Below are positions 1-4,666 of a stretch of 6,379 nt of DNA, one piece after another. The stretch comes from Pelethousia sp002409725 (GTDB lineage Bacteria > Bacillota > Clostridia > Christensenellales > CAG-138): NCBI GenBank assembly GCA_937915455.1, contig CALDNN010000088.1, forward strand, positions 1-6,379. The letters are read 5' to 3'. A program made the translations under genes and the position numbers. The notes beneath the pieces are model-generated. The model searched no databases. It was not told the DNA's origin and saw only the letters and a list, made by a program, of their open reading frames with translations. Within the stretch, counting starts at the first letter, position 1, and each line of letters starts with the position of its first letter.

Positions 1-1
1 T

Positions 2-559
2 ATCCAAGCCCGCGTGCGTGACGGGAAAGGCCCTGCCTACCAGCAATGGGCCAAAGTCCATAACCTAAAGCAGATGGCGGCAACCCTCCAATACTTGCAG
101 GAAAACAATCTGCTGGAGTATGGGCAATTGGAAAAACGGGCCGGGGAAGCCGCAGACCGCTTTCATGCCCTAGCCGATCAGATAAAAGCTACCGAGGACG
201 CTATGCGCGTGAACGCGGAACTCAAAGCGGCAATAATGGACTATACCAAGACCCGGCCCGTCTTTGAGGAATATAAGGCTGCGAAGTATAGCCGGAAATA
301 CCTTGCGGAGCATGAGGACGATCTTGCACTATACCGGGCTGCGCAGGAAACATTCCGGCGTTTGCTGGATGGGGCGAGGCTCCCCAAGATGGACGCGCTC
401 AAAGCCGAGTTTCAACTGGTGACGGCTAAGAAAAAAGCCGCCTATGGTGAATACCGGGCGGCACGGAAGGAAATGCAGGAGCTTATCATTGCTAAGGCCA
501 ATGTGGATGTTCTGCTTGGCCTCGCGGATAGTCCGAAAAACAAGGAAATGGAGCGGTAG
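2..559 (+). CDS. Relaxase of a Tn1549/CTn-like conjugative element, C-terminal part only
   Basis: This is the end of a mobilisation relaxase, the enzyme that nicks the transfer origin and pilots the single strand during conjugation. The frame is open from the window edge (I-Q-A-R-V-R-D-G-K-G) to TAG at 557-559, so the real start and the catalytic Tyr/His N-terminal domain lie upstream. The visible 185 residues are the helical, Glu/Lys/Ala-rich tail. Segments such as YQQWAKVHNLKQMA, KTRPVFEEYKAAKYS and KLPKMDALKAEF-like stretches are ones I recognise from relaxases of Tn1549-type elements in gut Firmicutes; this is recall, not a search. The region is clearly more GC-rich than everything after about 705. 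Downstream lies a stem-loop cluster, not an integrase, which fits cargo inserted after the relaxase or a broken element. A GTG at 14 is an internal Val codon, not the start. Confidence 0.85.
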   Translation: MQARVRDGKGPAYQQWAKVHNLKQMAATLQYLQENNLLEYGQLEKRAGEAADRFHALADQIKATEDAMRVNAELKAAIMDYTKTRPVFEEYKAAKYSRKYLAEHEDDLALYRAAQETFRRLLDGARLPKMDALKAEFQLVTAKKKAAYGEYRAARKEMQELIIAKANVDVLLGLADSPKNKEMER

Positions 560-591
560 CGACATGACGCAATACAAGGCGCACAGCGCCC

Positions 592-702
592 ACATTGGGC
601 CAACTTGGCCCGATGTCGCAGGGTTTGGGGAAGGCACTCCCCAGCAAGCATTTTTGTGGGCCGTTCGGGCCGCAAAAAGGGCAAGTGTCAATACACTTGC
701 CC
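592..702. repeat. Cluster of four consecutive stem-loops after the relaxase
   Basis: Four inverted repeats are packed into 111 bases. The first pairs 592-601 with 607-616 (10 bp, one G:T wobble, loop AACTT). The second pairs TGGGG 626-630 with CCCCA 639-643. The third pairs TTTTTG 651-656 with CAAAAA 673-678 and, inside that, GGCC 659-662 with GGCC 668-671. The fourth pairs 679-688 with 693-702 (10 bp perfect, loop CAAT). Such density next to a relaxase gene suggests a transfer-origin or relaxosome-binding region, or a structured transcript end. No nic site could be identified, so the role is inference. The cluster ends where the GC-rich relaxase-linked DNA ends. Confidence 0.6.
674..702 (-). 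terminator. Probable intrinsic terminator acting on minus-strand transcription
   Basis: Read on the minus strand, the perfect stem GGGCAAGTGT / ACACTTGCCC with a 4-nt loop is followed directly by five T (complement of A at 674-678). That is the classical rho-independent layout, and it would shield the relaxase operon from antisense transcription coming from the right. On the plus strand no T-run follows, so it should not stop relaxase transcription. Confidence 0.55.
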
Positions 703-948
703 TGCTTGCCACTATTCAAAAATCCAATACGCTTGAAAACTGTTTTGATAATCTATCCGCCTTTTATCTTCCTGAAACGTCATATTTAACAAAGAAGGCC
801 TCTGCTTAATTTCTTACATTTTGTCTGTATTATTATTGGGGGGTGTTTCCAATGGGGTATAGAGTAACTAACCAAGGGAGTCTTCGCTAATCCTATTCTT
901 TTTCTACGCAATCCCACCTTTAATTCATACAAAAGGAGATATATAGCC
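703..948 (+). other. Gene-free leader region upstream of the peptidase gene
   Basis: This 246-base AT-rich stretch follows the stem-loop cluster and holds no convincing gene. The best promoter-like pair is TTGGGG 836-841 and TATAGA 858-863 with a 16-base spacer, which is weak. TATTAT boxes at 828-833 and 831-836 lack a good -35 partner. The strong ribosome binding site AAAAGGAG (931-938) belongs to the peptidase gene. The sequence ATTCATACAAAAGGAG at 923-938 recurs almost exactly at 3050-3064. It carries no copy of the TTGTGT/TATAAT promoter found after the two lipoprotein genes. Confidence 0.4.
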
Positions 949-2172
949 ATGAAAAAACTATTTGCATTAATGATAGCGATCCTGATGATGGCAATGCCTA
1001 TGTCTGCTATGGCATATGAAACTGACAATGACAATATCATAACGCTTGCTGATTTGCAGCTTATAACAAGTGAATTCGTTATTACCAACATCTATAATAC
1101 TGAGGACTGCACTTGGAATACTGCGATGATGGCGCGGGAAACGCCGCTATATGGTATGGATGAAGAAATTGTGGCGTTCTATGTGGCGTTCGACAATGCG
1201 GATGGGAGCCCAAACGGATATTTGGTTGTAAATGCTTCGCCCCAAAATCCAAGTGTTATGGAATATGCTTTTGCTACGGCGCATGATGAAATATCTGTTA
1301 ATCAGACAAACTACTATGCCACCATGGGCATCTATCTAACCAAAGATATGAATGCTCGTTCGAGCGATGCTATGCTAATTATGAATGGGGAATCCTTTGC
1401 ATTAATGAGCGAGGCCCGTGACAAAATCGATCAAATATGGGCAGGTTTAAATACGGAAAATACTGCTGCAAAAGCTGTCCTGGAACAAAGCAAAGCTCTC
1501 GCATCAGCAACCGATTTTTATCTTGCCAACTCAAATACGATATCTGCAACGGATGCTTGGGGTATTTCCGATACTCTGCCTTCTGGATGGACAAAGTATG
1601 ACGTACTCTCTTATGGGGGCAATGGTGTGCCGTACTATACAATGGGTGAATTTCCTTCTGCAAACAATCACTGTGGCCCTACAGCCGCAATGAATGTATT
1701 GCGATATTATAGCGGCCGTATATATGGAGCCGGCACTTCGGCGGAGAGGCTGATCAAGCCTGATAAAACATCTGCTTTCAATTACTTATATAATCAGATG
1801 GGGGGTAGCACTCCTACGACGCCTTATGGATTACTTAATGGTTTAATTAACTACATAAATAACCGAAAGGGAAGCGGCGAAATTCCCAGCGGGATTTCTA
1901 TTAGTTACGAAATATATACGGGTCGGGATCTATATTATAACTACATGAAAACCGATATACATAGTGGAAGAATGCCGCTAACGAACATCTGGAACGGTTT
2001 GCAATCGCACTGGATTAATATATTGGGCTATTATGATTACTCAAATGGGAACTGTTATGTTAGAATACTAGACAACTGGCACTCTGATGTTAACCGCTTC
2101 TATCTGTTTAAATCGGGCTCTACATTGAATAGCCTTATTGGTACACTAATCAGAGCGAGAATAACAAACTAG
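949..2172 (+). CDS. Secreted papain-fold (C39/C10-like) cysteine peptidase with propeptide
   Basis: This 407-residue protein is probably exported as an inactive precursor and acts outside the membrane on peptides. Residues 1-22 form a signal peptide (Lys-Lys, hydrophobic core, AMA cleavage site before Tyr23). Residues of roughly 25-195 look like a propeptide; GYLVVNASPQNPSVMEYA resembles the strand-rich repeats of streptopain-type propeptides. The catalytic domain starts near residue 210: Cys242 in NNHCGPTAAMNVLRYY, His354 in SHWINILGYYDY, and Asp375-Asn376 in RILDNWH give the Cys-His-Asn/Asp order of clan CA peptidases such as C39_2 and C10. An oxyanion Gln just before the Cys is not evident. 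The start is fixed by AAAAGGAG, ten bases upstream of ATG. The gene is 15 bases from the lipoprotein gene at 2188, so the two are probably co-transcribed. Family placement comes from motifs, and the substrate is unknown. A bacteriocin-maturation role is unlikely because no ABC transporter domains are present. Confidence 0.75.
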   Translation: MKKLFALMIAILMMAMPMSAMAYETDNDNIITLADLQLITSEFVITNIYNTEDCTWNTAMMARETPLYGMDEEIVAFYVAFDNADGSPNGYLVVNASPQNPSVMEYAFATAHDEISVNQTNYYATMGIYLTKDMNARSSDAMLIMNGESFALMSEARDKIDQIWAGLNTENTAAKAVLEQSKALASATDFYLANSNTISATDAWGISDTLPSGWTKYDVLSYGGNGVPYYTMGEFPSANNHCGPTAAMNVLRYYSGRIYGAGTSAERLIKPDKTSAFNYLYNQMGGSTPTTPYGLLNGLINYINNRKGSGEIPSGISISYEIYTGRDLYYNYMKTDIHSGRMPLTNIWNGLQSHWINILGYYDYSNGNCYVRILDNWHSDVNRFYLFKSGSTLNSLIGTLIRARITN

Positions 2173-2187
2173 AAAGGTCCTATAGCT

Positions 2188-2805
2188 ATGGGGAAACGAT
2201 CGCTGCTCCTTTGGGGAATCATGGTATTATTCTTGGCACTATGTGCTTGTGCATGTGAACGCGTCAATAATGGGGATGAGATATTTTACCTAGTTCCCAA
2301 AATGGAAGAGGCAAGCTATCCACTGCTTGTTGCTGGTTCCAAGGAAGATCCGCCACAATGGATATATGTAAATAAGTTTGGTCTACAGGTCGGTGGAAAG
2401 TCCTTCGAGCCGTCAAAGGACGATGAATATCTAGAGATAGCAGCGGAGATAGAGGCAATCTTTGCAGACCACCCTCTATACGCATTTGAAGCTCCTGAAT
2501 CTGTAAAAAGCTACAGTAAATATGTAGATAAATTGTTGAACAAACATGGAACTGATTTTACCCTAAATGTTTACTTGGAAGCATGGCCGGGGCCCAACAT
2601 AGAAAGAGGAGAATTCTACCTTTCAGCGATTAGAATTTTGATGCTGGATTCCGAGACCTGTTATGTCGAGGCTGCCTATACAGCGCACCATAGGCTCCCA
2701 GAGATACCAATGCACCGCTATGTTTATTATCTCACAGACGAACAGGTTATAGCTGAACTGCTCGACTGGGCTGATAGCCGCTGCGACACGCAAGCATCAA
2801 GCTAA
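2188..2805 (+). CDS. Small putative lipoprotein A, operon partner of the peptidase
   Basis: I do not recognise a named family. The 205-residue protein begins with a hydrophobic signal (LLLWGIMVLFLALCAC) followed by Cys19, Cys21 and Cys23. L-C-A-Cys21 is the best lipobox, so membrane anchoring on the outer face is likely. The mature part is acidic and mixed alpha/beta, with conserved blocks SKEDPPQW, AAEIEAI, APESVK, YSKYVDKLLN, SETCYVEA, HRYVYYLTDEQVI and a C-terminal DWADSRCDTQASS. It starts 15 bases after the peptidase stop with GAAAGG at 2172-2177 as ribosome binding site. By hand count it is about 72% identical (147/205) to the protein at 3640-4257, without gaps. The C-terminal half is much better conserved than the signal region. 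Association with a secreted peptidase suggests inhibitor, immunity or targeting roles; this is inference only. Confidence 0.75.
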   Translation: MGKRSLLLWGIMVLFLALCACACERVNNGDEIFYLVPKMEEASYPLLVAGSKEDPPQWIYVNKFGLQVGGKSFEPSKDDEYLEIAAEIEAIFADHPLYAFEAPESVKSYSKYVDKLLNKHGTDFTLNVYLEAWPGPNIERGEFYLSAIRILMLDSETCYVEAAYTAHHRLPEIPMHRYVYYLTDEQVIAELLDWADSRCDTQASS

Positions 2806-2836
2806 ATGTTTCCTCTCATAATTAGCACACATTACG

Positions 2837-2875
2837 AAAGCCTGTTGCCATAAATAATTTGGCAATAGGCTTTTT
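2837..2875 (+). terminator. Intrinsic terminator of the peptidase-lipoprotein A operon
   Basis: AAAGCCTGTTGCCA (2837-2850) pairs with TGGCAATAGGCTTT (2860-2873) with a single G:U wobble around a 9-nt loop TAAATAATT, followed by a T-run to 2875. It sits 31 bases after the lipoprotein stop. The loop is the exact reverse complement of the loop in the second copy at 4303-4311. Confidence 0.9.
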
Positions 2876-2907
2876 GACAAGCATCAGTCCAGTAGATACA
2901 GTTATTC

Positions 2908-2962
2908 AAAATATTTTAAAAACAACGCAGTTTTTGTGTTGCCGGAGCGTCTATACTATAAT
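2908..2962 (+). promoter_or_regulatory. Sigma-70-type promoter with AT-rich upstream element, copy 1
   Basis: TTGTGT (2934-2939) and a perfect TATAAT (2957-2962) are separated by 17 bases. Upstream lie the palindrome AAAATATTTT (2908-2917) and an A-tract, which look like an UP element. The whole block recurs with only two changes at 4360-4414. Here it fires into the IS256 and lipoprotein wreckage, so its original target, plausibly a second peptidase gene, is gone. Confidence 0.65.
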
Positions 2963-3007
2963 AGGGGCATAGATAGATAAGGTACAATAAATCGCGCAAA
3001 TTGAAAA

Positions 3008-3080
3008 GGACATATGGAGGCCAAATGAAAGAATAGGTTTGCTGGAACCATTCATACAAAGGAGGGCCAACCATATGTCC
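3008..3080. repeat. Inverted repeat enclosing the transposase-remnant start codon
   Basis: GGACATATGG (3008-3017) is the perfect inverse of CCATATGTCC (3071-3080). Just inside, GGCC 3019-3022 and GGCC 3065-3068 extend the pairing with a small bulge. The right arm contains the ATG at 3075, and the AGGAGG at 3060-3065 lies at its edge. In RNA the structure would cover the start site. It could be a relic of translational control in the insertion sequence. Confidence 0.45.
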
Positions 3081-3182
3081 AAGTAAATCATACAGGTAAA
3101 CGAAGGCGCAATCAAGGAGGAATTAAAAGAGCTGGTACGAGGCAGCGTCGAAGAAACGCTCAACGATCTGCTGGAGAAGGAA
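3075..3182 (+). pseudogene. IS256-family transposase, N-terminal fragment with early stop
   Basis: Translation from ATG 3075 gives M-S-K-stop, then IIQVNEGAIKEELKELVRGS and VEETLNDLLEKE. This matches what I know of the first residues of IS256/Mutator-type transposases in bacteria (K-Q-I-I-Q-V-N-E-G-x-I-K at the start, V-E-E-T-L-N-x-L-L-E-x-E following). Codon 4 is TAA (3084-3086), where CAA is expected, a single C-to-T change. The match ends at 3182, after 36 codons of a protein that is normally near 400 residues, and the DDE catalytic region is absent. A good ribosome binding site (AGGAGG, 3060-3065) is retained. Terminal inverted repeats and target duplications were not found, so the extent of the element to the left (2965-3074) is uncertain. 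Confidence 0.75.
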
Positions 3183-3562
3183 TCGCAGAATTGCCGCCGA
3201 ACTTGGAGGGTATCCTTACAGGGTGTACCCTCTATCCGCTGCAAGCACCCGCAGAGGTTGACGATTATAAGCATTATGCCAAAATCCTTTGCTACCGCGA
3301 GTTGGATGCCTATACCCTCAAAGCCGAGGTTGCGATGACGCCAACAATAAACCTCGGCCACCGTGCTCGCTATCTCTCCGGCATTCGAATTTTCATCTTG
3401 GCGCAAGAGCCGCAACGGTGTTATCTGGATATTTCCTTCACGGCCAAAAATATGTCGTCCGTTGACCCGGATGAGCGATATGTATATTGGCTGGAGGATA
3501 CGCAAACCGTAGCAGCTCTGCCCGATTGGGCAAATAGCCGTTTCGACAAAGCTTCGAGTTAA
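3182..3562 (+). pseudogene. 5'-truncated lipoprotein paralogue B
   Basis: From codon ATC at 3182 the frame reads I-A-E-L-P-P-N-L-E-G-I-L-T-G-C-T-L-Y and continues to TAA at 3560-3562. This aligns with residues from about 84 to 205 of the lipoproteins at 2188 and 3640: LYPLQAP with LYAFEAP, LSGIRIFIL with LSAIRILML, CYLDISFTA with CYVEAAYTA, ERYVYWLED with HRYVYYLTD, and WANSRFDKASS with WADSRCDTQASS. Signal peptide and N-terminal third are missing. A TTG at 3191 is a possible start but has no ribosome binding site. The abutting transposase fragment is in another frame, so no sensible fusion protein arises. Similarity to the other two copies is far lower than theirs to each other, so this is an older paralogue. 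Confidence 0.8.
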
Positions 3563-3582
3563 ACGACTTCTAAGTATTCTCA

Positions 3583-3624
3583 AGCAGCATTGGTGCTCTA
3601 ATCGCGGTGAAGATAACAAACTAG
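3583..3624 (+). pseudogene. 3' relic of a second peptidase gene
   Basis: In the frame ending at TAG 3622-3624 the sequence reads S-S-I-G-A-L-I-A-V-K-I-T-N-stop, matching the peptidase end S-L-I-G-T-L-I-R-A-R-I-T-N-stop. The last 12 bases of both genes and the following AAAGG are identical, and the distance to the next ATG is 15 bases in both. This is therefore the tail of a lost peptidase copy that once preceded the lipoprotein gene at 3640. Confidence 0.7.
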
Positions 3625-3639
3625 AAAGGCCATATAGCT

Positions 3640-4257
3640 ATGAGTAAACGAATGTCACTCTTTTCCGGGATCTTAGTATTAACCTTGGCGCTGTCTACTT
3701 GTGCATATGGATGCATCAATGATGGTGATGAAATAATCTACCAAGTTCCCGAAATGGAAACGACAACCTATTCGTCACTTGTTGTTGGTTCTAAGGAAGA
3801 TCCGCCGCAATGGACATATATAAAAAACTTCTGGATACTGTCCGGCAAAAAATCCTTTGAGTCTTCTAAGGAGGGTGTATATCTGGAGGTGGCAGCGGAG
3901 ATCGAAGCCATTTTGGCGGGCCATACGCTATATGCATTTAAAGCGCCCGAATCTGTAAAAGGCTACAGTAAATATGTAGACAAACTGTTGAACCAACATG
4001 GAACTGATTATACCCTATATGTTTATTTGGCAGCGGGGCCAGGCCCAAACATAGCAAGAGGGGAATTCTATCTTTCGGGGATTAGAGTTCTTATGCTGGA
4101 TTCCGAAACGTGTTATGTCGAGGCTGACTATACAGCGCATAATAGGGTCCCAGAGATACCAGTACACCGTTATGTTTATTATCTCACGGACGAACAGGTT
4201 ATATCTGCACTGCGCAATTGGGCTGATAGCCGTTGCGACACGCAAGCTTCAAGCTAA
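3640..4257 (+). CDS. Small putative lipoprotein C, paralogue of lipoprotein A
   Basis: This is an intact 205-residue paralogue of the protein at 2188-2805 with the same length and gap-free alignment. The N-terminal signal (ILVLTLALSTCAYGC) keeps Cys21 in register with copy A, preceded by L-S-T, and has a further Cys at 25 (A-Y-G-Cys). Either could be lipidated, so the lipobox is less canonical than in copy A. Conserved blocks are SKEDPPQW, YLEVAAEIEAIL, APESVKGYSKYVDKLLNQHG, PGPNIARGEFYLSGIRV, SETCYVEADYTA and the C-terminal NWADSRCDTQASS. Residues 1-80 hold most differences, while 91-205 are about 80% identical or more. GAAAGG at 3624-3629 is the ribosome binding site. No intact peptidase gene precedes it, so its promoter is unclear; the TTGTGT/TATAAT element at 2934-2962 could drive it across the pseudogenes. 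Confidence 0.75.
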   Translation: MSKRMSLFSGILVLTLALSTCAYGCINDGDEIIYQVPEMETTTYSSLVVGSKEDPPQWTYIKNFWILSGKKSFESSKEGVYLEVAAEIEAILAGHTLYAFKAPESVKGYSKYVDKLLNQHGTDYTLYVYLAAGPGPNIARGEFYLSGIRVLMLDSETCYVEADYTAHNRVPEIPVHRYVYYLTDEQVISALRNWADSRCDTQASS

Positions 4258-4288
4258 ACGTTCCCTCTCACAATTTGCACACATCACG

Positions 4289-4327
4289 AAAGCCTGTTGC
4301 CAAATTATTTATGGCAACAGGCTTTTT
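4289..4327 (+). terminator. Intrinsic terminator after lipoprotein C
   Basis: A perfect 14-bp stem, AAAGCCTGTTGCCA (4289-4302) with TGGCAACAGGCTTT (4312-4325), surrounds loop AATTATTTA and runs into TTTTT. It is the counterpart of 2837-2875 but with the loop inverted. Confidence 0.92.
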
Positions 4328-4359
4328 GATAAGCATCAGTCTAGTAGATACAGTTATTC

Positions 4360-4414
4360 AAAATATTTTAAAAACAACGCAGTTTTTGTGTTGCCAGAGC
4401 GTCTATATTATAAT
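4360..4414 (+). promoter_or_regulatory. Sigma-70-type promoter with AT-rich upstream element, copy 2
   Basis: TTGTGT (4386-4391), a 17-base spacer and TATAAT (4409-4414), with AAAATATTTT at 4360-4369 upstream. It is near-identical to 2908-2962. Transcripts would begin near 4421 and could carry the sigma-factor gene at 4667 with a leader of about 245 bases. Confidence 0.65.
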
Positions 4415-4666
4415 AGATGCAGCCGGAGCTGCCTATGCACAAGGAATCGTACGACTATGATAGCCGCTCAATACTCTTTAAATTTTCGGGGTTTAGGGAT
4501 AATATTGCACATAAGCTTGTGTAGAATCTACAGCTCATTGTCTATATAGGAATCCCTTATAATTATTCTATTGTACTTTTGCACCAACCGAAACCCACAA
4601 TTCCCTATAATGAATTCCGTGGATCGCATGCCTCGGATCATTAAAAAGAATCAGGAGGACTATATT
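4415..4666 (+). other. Gene-poor leader between promoter copy 2 and the sigma gene
   Basis: These 252 bases hold a perfect small hairpin, GCAGC (4419-4423) and GCTGC (4428-4432) with loop CGGA, right at the expected transcript start, and a possible 29-codon frame (4435-4524). Two TATAAT boxes (4558-4563, 4606-4611) could serve additional promoters, but their -35 partners TTGTCT (4538-4543, spacer 14) and TTGCAC (4579-4584, spacer 21) are badly spaced. The AGGAGG of the sigma gene lies at 4653-4658. Confidence 0.4.
4435..4524 (+). CDS. Possible 29-residue leader peptide upstream of the sigma gene
   Basis: The frame reads MHKESYDYDSRS followed by ILFKFSGFRDNIAHKLV and TAG. GGAG at 4425-4428 lies six bases before ATG 4435, inside the loop of a small hairpin, and the putative transcript start is just upstream. 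A further in-frame ATG at 4417 precedes the expected transcript start and is less likely. The composition looks protein-like, but I recognise no family. It may be a leader peptide, a remnant of a longer gene, or chance. Confidence 0.25.
   Translation: MHKESYDYDSRSILFKFSGFRDNIAHKLV

Larger units (their letters stand above)
2131..2964 (+). repeat. Direct repeat, copy 1 (peptidase tail, lipoprotein A, terminator, promoter)
   Basis: This segment matches 3583-4416 at a constant offset of 1452 with no net insertion or deletion. The 17 bases around the peptidase stop (2161-2177) are identical in both copies. The non-coding tail 2806-2965 is about 89% identical by hand count, and 2890-2942 is a 53-base stretch without change. 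Similarity stops just after the TATAAT box. It therefore records a segmental duplication that includes the last codons of the peptidase gene. Confidence 0.85.
3583..4416 (+). repeat. Direct repeat, copy 2
   Basis: This is the partner of 2131-2964, offset 1452. It includes the peptidase relic, lipoprotein C, the terminator with inverted loop, and the promoter element. Outside the terminator loop the non-coding tail differs from copy 1 at only about ten positions, nearly all transitions, which indicates fairly recent duplication. Confidence 0.85.

Noticed and set aside
564..809. 81-codon plus-strand frame starting 4 bases after the relaxase stop, with GGAG 10 bases upstream
   Set aside because: Its first half is made of the four nested hairpins and its second half crosses the composition break near 705, so a single conserved gene is unlikely. 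It could still be a chance or chimeric frame.
786..1091. 101-codon minus-strand frame over the peptidase start
   Set aside because: It is antisense to the well-supported ribosome binding site and signal peptide of the peptidase, with no motif or binding site of its own.
2951..3619. 222-codon minus-strand frame across the IS256 and lipoprotein B relics
   Set aside because: It is long only because the opposite strand is coding-like. The plus strand shows clear family similarity, and the minus product has no recognisable feature or ribosome binding site.
2837..4325. The two similar hairpins as repeats of a CRISPR array or phage attachment sites
   Set aside because: There are only two copies, 1452 bases apart, within a long duplicated segment, and each ends in a T-run after a gene stop, so they are terminators.
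4509..4522. Near-palindrome ACATAAGCTTGTGT as an operator
   Set aside because: One mismatched pair in 14 bases and no second copy near the other promoters; not distinguishable from chance.
4115..4549. 144-codon plus-strand frame overlapping lipoprotein C, terminator and promoter
   Set aside because: It overlaps the conserved lipoprotein gene out of frame and runs through a strong terminator hairpin.
4538..4611. Promoters for the sigma gene at TATAAT 4558-4563 and 4606-4611
   Set aside because: Best -35 partners give spacers of 14 and 21 bases, outside the usual 16-18 range, so no separate promoter is called.
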